Part shown: one piece after another, positions 34,188-42,340 of the stretch | Position numbering within the stretch: position 1 is the first letter of the stretch | Layout: every line of letters begins with the position of its first letter | Assembly (NCBI GenBank): GCA_020850715.1 | Contig: JADZED010000077.1 | Location: 1 to 50,716 of the forward strand | Direction: 5' to 3' | Source of the DNA: Acidobacteriota bacterium | Lineage (GTDB): Bacteria > Acidobacteriota > Vicinamibacteria > Vicinamibacterales > CAVVIG01 | Length of the DNA stretch: 50,716 nt | Notes under the pieces: model-generated | The model's database searches: none | What the model saw: the letters and a program-made list of their open reading frames with translations, nothing else | What the model was told of the DNA's origin: nothing | Program-made: the position numbers and the translations under genes

Positions 34188-35096
34188 CTACGGGCGCAGG
34201 GCGACCCGCACGATCTTGCGGTACTTCACCGGCACGCCGTTGAGGCTGGCCGGCTTGTAGCGCCAGTCCCGCGAGGCCGCCAGCAGCAGCGCGTCGTACC
34301 GGTTGCCCAGCGGCACGATCATCGCCGCCGCCTCCACCCCGCCCGATTCATCGATGACGAGCTCGACCTTGCCCGTCCTCGGGATCTCGACCTTCTCGGG
34401 ATACTCCGGCATCTGTTGATTGAGCGTCAGCGGCGGCACGACGTTCGCGTCGGCACCGCTGTAGACGATCGGCGTCGCATCGATTGGTGCCGGCTCGGCG
34501 GCCGCGACGGGCGGCGGTGGCGGCGGCGGCGCCGAACGCGTCGTGCTCAGGTCCGCGAAGCCCGCCGCGAGCACCGCCAGATCCGCCAGCGGCGGCTGAG
34601 CGGCTGCGGATCCGAGATCGGGATCGCCCAGCGCCGCGAGCACGTCGCGGAACTGATCGGCCGCCTGCTCCCACAACGCGTTGTCGTAGGACGCTTTCGC
34701 TTCCAGATACCGTTCCTGGATGATCGCCGGCAGCATCCGCCGGCGCACTTCGGTGAACACCGATCGCACGCGCGGCGAGAACTCCGCCGGGCTCGGATGA
34801 TACATCGGCTCGGCGGCCACGACCGACTCGATCGCGTGCTGCGCATCCTCGGGGCGGTCGAGCGCAATCAGGCAGAATGCCCGGTACTGGTCGACCGCGG
34901 GGTCGTACCCGAGCGGCGCGTTGGATGCCTTCAGGCGGTTCAGCAGGTTCAGCGCGTCTTCGTATGCCGCCGACGCGTAGAGGTCGCGCGCCTGGGCGAG
35001 GTCGGACTGCTGCGCCTGCAGCGCCGGGACGAGCGCGGCCGTCAGAATCGCGACGCGTCCCGCGGCCCTTGCCAATCGAACTGCGGCGGGCGTCAT
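34188..35096 (-). CDS. TonB C-terminal domain protein with TPR-like helical region
   Basis: A 302-aa protein with an N-terminal hydrophobic export signal (VAILTAALVPALQAQQ), a helical region reminiscent of TPR repeats (ARDLYASAAYEDALNLLNRL, QYRAFCLIALDRPEDAQHAI), a run of seven prolines near residue 190, and a TonB_C domain at about 225-302 (MPEYPEKVEIPRTGKVELVIDESGGV, ALLLAASRDWRYKPASLNG). No classic TonB anchor is seen, so it may be periplasmic rather than an energy transducer. The ATG at 35096 overlaps the stop of the upstream pseudokinase as ATGA, implying coupled synthesis and a shared task. Confidence 0.82.
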   Translation of the reverse strand: MTPAAVRLARAAGRVAILTAALVPALQAQQSDLAQARDLYASAAYEDALNLLNRLKASNAPLGYDPAVDQYRAFCLIALDRPEDAQHAIESVVAAEPMYHPSPAEFSPRVRSVFTEVRRRMLPAIIQERYLEAKASYDNALWEQAADQFRDVLAALGDPDLGSAAAQPPLADLAVLAAGFADLSTTRSAPPPPPPPVAAAEPAPIDATPIVYSGADANVVPPLTLNQQMPEYPEKVEIPRTGKVELVIDESGGVEAAAMIVPLGNRYDALLLAASRDWRYKPASLNGVPVKYRKIVRVALRP

Positions 35097-37540
35097 CGCT
35101 TCCTCAGGTCGACGCTCAGGCGCCCCGGCGTGTCGGCCGTGATCGTCACCGCGTGGCGCTGCTCTCCCAGGTCGGGATTGCGGAAGACGATCTCGTGCGG
35201 GCCGATCGTGAGCTCGTGGTTCCCGATCGGCGTCTCGCCGATCTTCGCGCCGTCGATCCAGACCTCGGCCCACGGCGTGGCGTTCAACGCGATGCGCCCC
35301 TTCGGGAACTCGACGTTGATCGGCGTCACCCGCCCCGGGCCGACCTGCACGGTTCGCGCCGACCGATAGCCGAGCGTCTCGTTCACGATCTCCAGATCGT
35401 GGCGGCCGGCCGCGACCATCAGCCGCTCGCTCTCGCTGCTGCCGACGAGCCGGCCGCCCTCGAACACCTGCACGTCGGCGGGCGCCGAGACCGCAATCCA
35501 TCCGGATACCGGCGCTCCATCGGGCGCGCCGAGCGGCACCATCAGCGCGGCGGCGACGCCGGCCTCCACGACGACCATCTGGCGCACCGATCGGAGATCG
35601 CTCTCGACGAGCACCTCGTGCGCGCCCGGCTGGAGCCCCTCGACGGTGATCGGCGCCACGCCGCGCGCGACGCCATCCACGGTGATGCGCGCTCCCTGGG
35701 GATCGGTCTTCACCTGCAGATCGCCGAGCGTCGCCGGCCCCTTCGGCAGGTCGATGAATTGCGTGACCTGGCCGCCGGCGGCGACCGTGATGGGCATCGC
35801 TCGCGGCGCACCGTCTCCCCGCACCTCCATCGAATGCGTCCCGGCGTTGAGCGTCAGGGTCTGCGGCGTGGTGCCGCGATCGACGCCGTCGACGAACAGC
35901 CGCGCGCCGGGCGGAGTGGTGTTCACGACCAGCGTCCCTTCCTTCGGCACCGCGGCCGCGGGAGCGGCCACGTACCATCGCGCCGCCGCAAGGCCGCCCG
36001 CCCCGACGGCGAGCAGGGCGACAGCGGCCGCCACCCGCGGCCACCGCCCGCCCCTTCCTCTTTCGTCTTCAACCGGCTCGCCGGGCTCCGCCGGTTCAGG
36101 CTCGGCGCGCAGACGCGGAGCCGCATCCTTCCGCGCCGCCGCGGCCGGCGCCGGCTGCGTTGCGGGCGGCGGCATCGGCGCAGCCGGCTGCGGCATCGGG
36201 GCCGGCGGCGCCCCGCGCGGGACCGCCGGCGCCGCGGCGGCCGGGGAGGGCGGGGCGATTCCAGGTTCCCTCACGCCGACGGCCGGGATCCGTGCGCTCC
36301 AGCCGTGGTCCTTCGCGGAATACCCACCTGGAGCGTCTGCCGCCGTCGCGGCCGTCGTCCGGACAGCAGCCCCTTGCTCCGCCGACGCCGACCCCCGGTG
36401 GACATTCGGAACGACCTGCGTGGCGGGCGTCGGGACGCCCGCGTGCGCGCCCGTGCGGCCGGCTGCCTCGGCCGGCCCAGGCCGCGCGGGCGTGAGCTCG
36501 AATGCCGGTGCGGCGATCGGCGTCGGCGAAGCAGTCGATGGCAATGCCGCGGGCGCGGCGGTCGGCGGCGCCTCGCGCGCCGCGGCTGCATGGTAGTGCG
36601 CAAAAAATGCTTCGAGCGTCGACGGCGCGGCAAGATAATCGCTCTCGCCGAGCACCCGTTCGAGGTCCTCCTGCGCTTCAATCGCCGACCTGAACCAGTT
36701 GCGCGAGTCGAGTTGCAGCGCGCGCGTCAGCCAGGCGCGGAGGCCGGCCGGCAGCGGCTCGAGCCCGCCCCGCGCCGAGATGGCCCAGGTCGAGGCGACC
36801 ACCTCCGGAATCCTGGCCGGGAACTCGTCGTCTCCCACCGGCCGGCCGAGAATCAGCGCGAGCGCGACCAGGCCGATCTGCATGACGTCGGCACGGTGGT
36901 CGAAGCGCGGCGCCCCGGCGGAGCGCGGCAGCGCGACGTGGAGCTCTTTCCAGTAGCGCTCGTGCGAGAAGCGCAGCTGCTCGAGCGCGGCGCCGAGCGC
37001 GTGCTCGACGATCACCAGGCGCGCGCCTGGCGCCACGACGATGCGCTCGGGCGCGAGCGCCCCATGGGCGATGTCGGGCGCCGTCTCGTGGAGCATCGCA
37101 ACCGCCGGCACGAGCTGCCGCAGCAGGCACAGCGCGGCGTCGATATCGAGCGGCGCGCCGCCGCGCTCGGCAAACGCGAGCAGGTCCGAGAGGCGCGTCC
37201 CGGGCCGGTGCTCGCAGACGAGCGCCAGCGTCGAAGCCCGGTCCTTGAGACGCTCGACGCCGATGACCTGCGCATAGCACGCGTGCCTGAAGCCGGCGAG
37301 CCGGCTGGCGCGTTCGCGCAGCGCGAACTCGAACGAGGGCACCGAGGTGAGATCGCCGCGCAGGCAGGTCAGCTCAATCCGGTCGCGCCCGCCGGGTCCG
37401 GCGGCCAGGAAGCGTTCGCCGAGGCCGTCGGTGAAGAACGGCGCGCTGGGCGCGCGGCCGGCGTCGAGGGCTGGATCCATGGCGCGGCCAGATGCGGAAA
37501 TCGTGCCGCCGGCGGCGCCGTTGCCGGCGGCCATTTCCAC
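35093..37540 (-). CDS. membrane pseudokinase with about four PEGA-like repeats
   Basis: An 815-aa protein counted from the GTG at 37540; ATGs at 37534 and 37480 are alternatives. Residues about 35-300 resemble a protein kinase fold, but the catalytic loop reads HGALAPERI (159-167) where HRDLKPxNI is expected, the DFG position reads EHALG (179-183), and no glycine loop or VAIK lysine is recognisable. It is therefore almost certainly not catalytic. A Pro/Ala-rich linker (about 310-490) leads to one transmembrane helix (about 500-524). Four beta-rich PEGA-like repeats follow (about 535-598, 605-670, 680-745 and 748-812), with typical PPGARLFVDGVDRGTTP wording. The TonB-like gene follows with a 4-base overlap. 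Confidence 0.83.
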   Translation of the reverse strand: MEMAAGNGAAGGTISASGRAMDPALDAGRAPSAPFFTDGLGERFLAAGPGGRDRIELTCLRGDLTSVPSFEFALRERASRLAGFRHACYAQVIGVERLKDRASTLALVCEHRPGTRLSDLLAFAERGGAPLDIDAALCLLRQLVPAVAMLHETAPDIAHGALAPERIVVAPGARLVIVEHALGAALEQLRFSHERYWKELHVALPRSAGAPRFDHRADVMQIGLVALALILGRPVGDDEFPARIPEVVASTWAISARGGLEPLPAGLRAWLTRALQLDSRNWFRSAIEAQEDLERVLGESDYLAAPSTLEAFFAHYHAAAAREAPPTAAPAALPSTASPTPIAAPAFELTPARPGPAEAAGRTGAHAGVPTPATQVVPNVHRGSASAEQGAAVRTTAATAADAPGGYSAKDHGWSARIPAVGVREPGIAPPSPAAAAPAVPRGAPPAPMPQPAAPMPPPATQPAPAAAARKDAAPRLRAEPEPAEPGEPVEDERGRGGRWPRVAAAVALLAVGAGGLAAARWYVAAPAAAVPKEGTLVVNTTPPGARLFVDGVDRGTTPQTLTLNAGTHSMEVRGDGAPRAMPITVAAGGQVTQFIDLPKGPATLGDLQVKTDPQGARITVDGVARGVAPITVEGLQPGAHEVLVESDLRSVRQMVVVEAGVAAALMVPLGAPDGAPVSGWIAVSAPADVQVFEGGRLVGSSESERLMVAAGRHDLEIVNETLGYRSARTVQVGPGRVTPINVEFPKGRIALNATPWAEVWIDGAKIGETPIGNHELTIGPHEIVFRNPDLGEQRHAVTITADTPGRLSVDLRKR

Positions 37541-37560
37541 GCCGGCGCGGTGCCGGCATT

Positions 37561-37601
37561 ACAGAACCGTGGCGCGCGGCACGATTTCTGTCGTAACGGT
37601 T
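37561..37601. repeat. interleaved inverted repeats upstream of the second pseudokinase gene
   Basis: ACAGAA (37561-37566) pairs with TTCTGT (37586-37591), and the overlapping AACCGT (37565-37570) pairs with ACGGTT (37596-37601). The two pairings compete for a shared arm. The site lies 20 bases upstream of the pseudokinase start, between it and divergent alaS. It could be a regulator site or RNA switch-like structure, or a coincidence. Confidence 0.3.
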
Positions 37602-37778
37602 CCGGTCGGCCAGGCGTGCGCCGATCGGATCGCGTGGCGCAGGTCTTCCTCGACGTCGCCCTTCCTGGCGCCGAGCTCGCGCGCGAGGAAACCGATCGCG
37701 GCTGCCCCGACGGAAGCTGCCGGAGATCGCGGCGGCGCGTCATGCCCGGGGGCCGCCCGGCCGTGACGGGCGCCGTAA

Positions 37779-37784
37779 TAAAAT
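37779..37784 (+). promoter_or_regulatory. -10-like hexamer before alaS
   Basis: TAAAAT followed by seven bases and the alaS ATG at 37792. A GGAG directly abuts the ATG and is too close to act as a Shine-Dalgarno, so a leaderless start is favoured. Confidence 0.5.
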
Positions 37785-37791
37785 ACCGGAG

Positions 37792-40431
37792 ATGACCGCC
37801 AACGAGATTCGCGCCTCCTTTCTCGAGTATTTCGCGAAGAACGGACACCGCGTGGTGCCTTCCTCCCCGCTCGTTCCGGCCGACGACCCGACCCTGCTGT
37901 TCACCAACGCCGGCATGAACCAGTTCAAAGAGACCTTCCTCGGCCGCGAACGCCGCGAGTACACGCGGGCGGCGACCGCGCAGAAGGTCATGCGGGTGAG
38001 CGGCAAGCACAACGACCTCGACAACGTCGGCCCTTCCCACCGGCATCATACGTTCTTCGAGATGCTCGGGAACTTCTCGTTCGGCGACTACTTCAAGGCC
38101 GAGGCGATTGATTTTGCGTGGCGGCTGCTCACCGAGGTCTGGCGGATGCCGCCGGATCGCATGGTCGTTTCGGTGTTCAAAGGCGAGCCGGGCATCCCGC
38201 GCGACGACGAGGCGTACGACATCTGGAGGAAGTACGTGCCGTCGGATCGCATCCTGGAACTTGGCGTCGACGACAACTTCTGGCAGATGGGCGATACCGG
38301 GCCCTGCGGCCGCTGTTCCGAGATCTACTACGTCCGCGGCGGCAGCGGCAGCGATCCGGAAATCGAAATCTGGAACAACGTGTTCATGGAGTTCGAGCGC
38401 AGCGCCGACGGCGCCCTCGAGCCGCTGCCGGCCCGCTCGATCGACACCGGTATGGGGCTGGAGCGCATCACGGCCGTGCTCCAGGGCGTCGCGTCGAACT
38501 ACGCCACCGACCTGTTCATTCCGCTGCTGACCCGCATCAGCGAGCTCGCCGGCGTCGAGTACGGACAGGACGAGCGCGCCGACATCTCGCTTCGCGTGGT
38601 CGCCGATCACATCCGCTCCACGACGTTCCTGATTGCCGACGGCGTGATCCCGTCCAACGAATGGCGCGGCTACGTGCTGCGGAAGATCATGCGCCGTGCC
38701 ATGCGCCACGGGAAGCACCTGGGGCTGATCGAGCCGTTCCTGCACCGGCTGGTCGACGTCCTCGACCAGGAGATGGGAGACGCCTATCCGGAACTGCGCG
38801 CCAGCCGCCCGGCGATCGAGACGACCATCCTGGCCGAGGAGCACCGCTTCGAGGCGGTGCTGACCGACGGCCTTCCCCGCCTCGAAGCCGAGATCGCGAA
38901 GGTCAGCGGCACGCGGAGCCGCACGCTTCCCGGCGACGCGGCCTTCCGGCTCTACGACACGTTCGGCGTCCCCTACGACTTCATCGAGGACACGGCCGCG
39001 ACCCAGAACGTGTCGGTCGATCGCGAGGGATTCGATCGCGCGATGCAGGCGCAGCGCGACACGTCCCGCGCCGGCAGCGCGTTCGCCGGCCGCCGCCAGG
39101 GCGAGGCCTTCGCCCTCGACGAGGCGCAGCTCGAGGGGCTCGCCGATCAGTTCGAAGGCTACGTGAGCACCCGCGAAGCAGGCGTGCCGGTCGTCGCGCT
39201 CTTCGACGACCAGCGCCGCCCGCTCGACACGCTGGGCACGGGGCAGCGCGGGTATGCCGCGCTGGCACGGACCCCGTTCTACCTGGAGGCGGGCGGACAG
39301 GTGTCGGACACCGGCCGCATCGTCGACGAGGCGACCGGCGCCGCCGCGACCGTCGAGGGCATGGTGCGCATCGGGCCCGGCCTGCCGCGCGCGCATCAGG
39401 TGCTGGTGACGTCGGGGCAGCTTCGCGTGCGCGACATCGTGACGGCCGAGGTCGACGCCGAGATCCGGAATGCCACGCGGCGCAACCACACGGCGACTCA
39501 CCTGCTCCACGCGGCGCTGCGGCTGGTCCTCGGCCCGCACGTCAAGCAGGCCGGTTCGCTGGTGGCGCCGGATCGGCTGCGCTTCGACTTCGTGCACTTC
39601 CGGCCGGTCGCACGCGACGAGGTCGAGCGGGTCGAGCGGATCGTCAACGAGCAGATCGTCCGGAACGTGCCGGTGACGACCGACGTGCGTTCGACGCAGG
39701 AGGCGATCGCGGCGGGTGCGATGGCGCTCTTCGGCGAGAAGTACGGCGACCGCGTTCGCGTCGTCAGCGTGCCCGGCTTCAGCATGGAACTGTGCGGCGG
39801 CACCCATGTCGGCGCCACCGGCGACATCGGCGCCTTCACCATCACGTTCGAGAGCGGCGTGTCCGCCGGCGTGCGCCGAATCGAGGCGGCCACCGGCGCC
39901 GGCGCCGTGTCGCTGGCGCAGCGCCAGCGCGCCCAACTGAACGCCGTGCTCGAGGCGCTCCACGTCACGGCCGATCAGGCGGCCGACGCCATCGAGAAGC
40001 TCCAGACCGAGAACAAGCATCTGGCGCGCGACGTCAGCCAGCTCAAGACGCGGCTTGCGCTCGGCGGCGCCGGCCGTCAGGACGCCGATACCATCGAGAT
40101 TGCCGGCATCAAGGTGGCCCGCCGGAAGGCCGCGGACCTCGACAAGGATGCGCTCCGCGGTCTGGCCGACTCGCTCAAGAGCGCCATCGCCTCTGGCGTG
40201 GTCGTCATCGCCTCCGCGAACGACGGCAAGGTGCAGATCGTCGTCGCCGTCACGCCCGACCTGACCGGAAGGATCAAGGCCGGTCAGGTGGTGAAGGAGC
40301 TGGCGCCCATTGTCGGCGGCGGCGGCGGCGGGCGGCCGGATTTCGCGGAAGCCGGCGGCAGGCATCCGGAGAAGATCGACGAACTGCTCGCCGCCAGCGG
40401 CGCGGTCGTGGCGCGGCTCCTCGGCACCTGA
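37792..40431 (+). CDS. alaS: alanyl-tRNA synthetase
   Basis: Class II synthetase for tRNA-Ala with editing activity. The 879-aa product has the catalytic core (FLEYFAKNGHRVVPSSPLVP, LFTNAGMNQFKETFLG, QKVMRVSGKHNDLDNVG, HHTFFEMLGNFSFGDYFK), then the editing domain with zinc-type motifs HTATH (in RRNHTATHLLH) and the downstream C...H of ELCGGTHV. The C-terminal DHHA1-like domain ends with a Gly-rich GGGGGGRPDFAEAGG. All expected parts are present and length is standard. It is divergent from the pseudokinase/TonB-like pair across about 250 bases. Confidence 0.98.
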   Translation: MTANEIRASFLEYFAKNGHRVVPSSPLVPADDPTLLFTNAGMNQFKETFLGRERREYTRAATAQKVMRVSGKHNDLDNVGPSHRHHTFFEMLGNFSFGDYFKAEAIDFAWRLLTEVWRMPPDRMVVSVFKGEPGIPRDDEAYDIWRKYVPSDRILELGVDDNFWQMGDTGPCGRCSEIYYVRGGSGSDPEIEIWNNVFMEFERSADGALEPLPARSIDTGMGLERITAVLQGVASNYATDLFIPLLTRISELAGVEYGQDERADISLRVVADHIRSTTFLIADGVIPSNEWRGYVLRKIMRRAMRHGKHLGLIEPFLHRLVDVLDQEMGDAYPELRASRPAIETTILAEEHRFEAVLTDGLPRLEAEIAKVSGTRSRTLPGDAAFRLYDTFGVPYDFIEDTAATQNVSVDREGFDRAMQAQRDTSRAGSAFAGRRQGEAFALDEAQLEGLADQFEGYVSTREAGVPVVALFDDQRRPLDTLGTGQRGYAALARTPFYLEAGGQVSDTGRIVDEATGAAATVEGMVRIGPGLPRAHQVLVTSGQLRVRDIVTAEVDAEIRNATRRNHTATHLLHAALRLVLGPHVKQAGSLVAPDRLRFDFVHFRPVARDEVERVERIVNEQIVRNVPVTTDVRSTQEAIAAGAMALFGEKYGDRVRVVSVPGFSMELCGGTHVGATGDIGAFTITFESGVSAGVRRIEAATGAGAVSLAQRQRAQLNAVLEALHVTADQAADAIEKLQTENKHLARDVSQLKTRLALGGAGRQDADTIEIAGIKVARRKAADLDKDALRGLADSLKSAIASGVVVIASANDGKVQIVVAVTPDLTGRIKAGQVVKELAPIVGGGGGGRPDFAEAGGRHPEKIDELLAASGAVVARLLGT

Positions 40432-40444
40432 CCGACACGTCGGA

Positions 40445-40450
40445 TACAAT
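40445..40450 (+). promoter_or_regulatory. -10-like hexamer before the PEGA/PH-like gene
   Basis: TACAAT is followed by seven bases and the GTG at 40458. It lies directly after the alaS stop and implies an independent, leaderless start. Confidence 0.45.
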
Positions 40451-40457
40451 TCGCCGC

Positions 40458-41249
40458 GTGACCCGTCCGACGCTGATCGTCGCTCTCGTGCTGGCGCTGC
40501 TGTCTGGCGCCGCCGTCTATCTGCTGCGTCCATCGCCGGAGCCGGAGCCGGCCGCGCCGGCCGAGGCGCCCGCGGCTGCGCCCGTCGTGAGCGCCCCGGC
40601 GCGCAGGGCGCCCAGGCCGGCGCCCGCAAAGACGCCCGCGGCCCGGAGTGCTCCGGCGGCGCCCCCGCCAGCGCCCGCGGCAGCGCCGGCCGCGCCCGTC
40701 GAAGCCGCACCGGCGGCCGGCACGCTCCGCATCGACAGCGACGTCCCTGGCGCGCAGGTCTTCATCGATCGCGAGTTCGTGGGCGCGACGCCCGTCACTG
40801 CGTCCGGCGTGATCCCCGGCGCGCATCACCTCAACGTTTCCGCTCCCGGCTACGACGCCGTCGGCGAGGACCTCGAGGTCGCCGCGGGGACGCGCGACAT
40901 TCTGGTCAAGTTCAAGGAGGTCCGGCTCGACGCGGCGATCGCCGTCGTGCACAGGCATCGATTCGGGTCGTGCACGGGCCGCCTCGTGGCAACGCCGCAG
41001 GGCATGCGCTACGAGACCGCCGACAAGGACGATGCGTTCACGGCGGCGCTGGCGTCCCTCGAGACGTTCGAAGTCGACTATCTGAAGAAGAACCTGCACG
41101 TGAAGCTGCGCGGCGGCAAGGGGTTCGACTTCACCGATCCCGACGGCAATGCCGACCGGCTGTTCGTGTTCCACCGCGACGTCGAGAAGGCCCGCACGCG
41201 TCTCGCCGGCGGGGATCCGCCTGCGCAACCCTCCGCGCCTGCGCGCTAA
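40458..41249 (+). CDS. membrane-anchored PEGA-domain protein with PH/GRAM-like C-terminal domain
   Basis: A 263-aa protein with an N-terminal signal-anchor helix (about 5-24, LIVALVLALLSGAAVYLL), a Pro/Ala-rich stretch (about 27-90), one PEGA domain (about 93-155, TLRIDSDVPGAQVFIDREFVGATPVTASG) and a C-terminal beta-rich domain. The last part (HRHRFGSCTGRLVATPQGMRYET through LFVFHRDVEKAR) looks like a PH/GRAM-type fold, a tentative reading. The GTG start at 40458 is chosen because it immediately precedes the anchor and follows a TACAAT hexamer by seven bases. PEGA domains are thought to mediate extracytoplasmic binding. Partner unknown. Confidence 0.75.
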   Translation: MTRPTLIVALVLALLSGAAVYLLRPSPEPEPAAPAEAPAAAPVVSAPARRAPRPAPAKTPAARSAPAAPPPAPAAAPAAPVEAAPAAGTLRIDSDVPGAQVFIDREFVGATPVTASGVIPGAHHLNVSAPGYDAVGEDLEVAAGTRDILVKFKEVRLDAAIAVVHRHRFGSCTGRLVATPQGMRYETADKDDAFTAALASLETFEVDYLKKNLHVKLRGGKGFDFTDPDGNADRLFVFHRDVEKARTRLAGGDPPAQPSAPAR

Positions 41250-41325
41250 CGCCGCCGGCCGTTCGCGCCGATACCCGGTACGCCCCGGCGCACGGCCGGG
41301 GTAGACTGCTGACCTGGCATCGCCA

Positions 41326-42075
41326 ATGTCCACCCGGTTCGGTATCGACGACCTCGCGGTGCGCCTCACGCTGGCGCTCCTCTGCGTGGGCGCCGCGCAG
41401 CCCGCGCGCGCGCAGATCTACACGTGGCGCGACGCGAACGGGAACCTGGTGCTGTCGAACCGCAGAACGTCCGGCGAAGCCCCAGTGCGCTCCTATGCGG
41501 TGCCGGCGGCCGACAAGGTTCGCACGACGCGCTATGCGGAGGCCGGGCGCAGCCGCGCCTTCGAGCCGCTGATCCAGGAGCACGCCCGTCGCAACGGCAT
41601 TCGCCCCGACCTGGTGCGCGCCGTGATGCAGGTGGAATCGGCATTCGATCCGCGCGCGCGGTCGCCGAAGGGGGCCATGGGCCTGATGCAGCTGATGCCG
41701 GCGACGATGCGGCAGTTCGGGGTGAAGGATGCCTACGATCCAGCCGACAACGTGCGCGCCGGCGCCGCCTATCTTCGCGAGCTCCTCGATCGCTACGAGG
41801 GCAACGAAGCGCTGGCGCTGGCCGCCTACAACGCCGGTCCGGGGGCTGTCGACAGGTACGGCGCCGCGGTGCCGCCGTATCGCGAGACCCGGGAATATCT
41901 CGAGCGCGTCGGCAGGGCCGCCGCCCCGCTGCCACGCCGCCCCGCCAGCGTCATCTACAAGGTGACCGACATGGTGAACGGGCATCCGCAGACGCGCTAT
42001 ACGGACCAGAAGCCGTCAGGCGGGCCGTACGAGATCATCGGCGGACGACAGGAGGATCCCGCCCCGCGGCCCTGA
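41326..42075 (+). CDS. secreted lytic transglycosylase (SLT domain) with DUF4124-like N-terminus
   Basis: A 249-aa exported protein that should cleave peptidoglycan glycan strands. The signal peptide (LALLCVGAAQPARAQ) is followed by a DUF4124-like segment (IYTWRDANGNLVLSN). The SLT domain spans about residues 78-200: catalytic Glu in VMQVESAFDPRARS, then GAMGLMQLMPATMRQFGV, NVRAGAAYLRELLDRY and LALAAYNAGPGAV. This is the classic ES...GLMQ...AYNAG pattern of family 1 lytic transglycosylases. It follows the PEGA/PH-like gene by 76 bases; a TAGACT hexamer at 41302-41307 could serve as its -10. Confidence 0.9.
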   Translation: MSTRFGIDDLAVRLTLALLCVGAAQPARAQIYTWRDANGNLVLSNRRTSGEAPVRSYAVPAADKVRTTRYAEAGRSRAFEPLIQEHARRNGIRPDLVRAVMQVESAFDPRARSPKGAMGLMQLMPATMRQFGVKDAYDPADNVRAGAAYLRELLDRYEGNEALALAAYNAGPGAVDRYGAAVPPYRETREYLERVGRAAAPLPRRPASVIYKVTDMVNGHPQTRYTDQKPSGGPYEIIGGRQEDPAPRP

Positions 42076-42128
42076 AGGCCGCGTCGTGCCTGCCCCAGGG
42101 CCCCAGGGCCTGCCTCCGGCAGAACCCG

Positions 42129-42287
42129 CTAGTCCCAGTGGATCGTGGCATCAGTCGCGGAGCGCCGCGCCCCGATGGCCAGGCGCGAGGAGTGAGGACA
42201 TTGGGGATATCTGAGCGACGAGCAACGCCGCCAGCGGGGATGCGCCGCCCGCACGTCGTGTCGCCGACCACCGGGACGGGACACTAG
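42129..42287 (+). repeat. MITE-like intergenic repeat, copy 1
   Basis: A 159-bp element bounded by CTAG at both ends, in the gap upstream of rpsT. It is closely similar over its whole length to the reverse complement of 50412-50576. Its right end, reverse-complemented, reads CTAGTGTCCCGTCCCGGTGG, nearly identical to the left end of copy 2, so the ends form terminal inverted repeats; the left end here is shortened by a few bases. The core includes GGCCAGGCGCGAGGAGTGAG and GATGCGCCGCCCGCA. It ends 21 bases before the rpsT -10 hexamer. Confidence 0.85.
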
Positions 42288-42308
42288 CCAGACGCTCGTA
42301 ACTCAGGC

Positions 42309-42330
42309 TATCATCTATAGTTCCGGAGGT
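42309..42330 (+). promoter_or_regulatory. rpsT promoter -10 and Shine-Dalgarno
   Basis: TATCAT at 42309-42314 is a -10-like hexamer. GGAGGT at 42325-42330 is a strong Shine-Dalgarno ten bases before the GTG at 42341. This is the clearest ribosome binding site in the window and it fixes the GTG start. Confidence 0.65.
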
Positions 42331-42340
42331 AGCCCATTAC

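Noticed and set aside
37559..37770. Minus-strand frame with a protein-like tail (GAAAIGFLARELGARKGDVE) between alaS and the second pseudokinase
   Set aside because: No usable start codon; it overlaps inverted repeats and the divergent promoter region, so probably not translated.
37369..40710. 1113-codon minus-strand open frame opposite alaS
   Set aside because: Antisense shadow of alaS with low-complexity composition.
42076..42128. Direct repeat CCCCAGGG-CCCCAGGG as part of a CRISPR-like or tandem array
   Set aside because: Only two tiny units, no spacers and no cas genes; no CRISPR array was found anywhere in the window.
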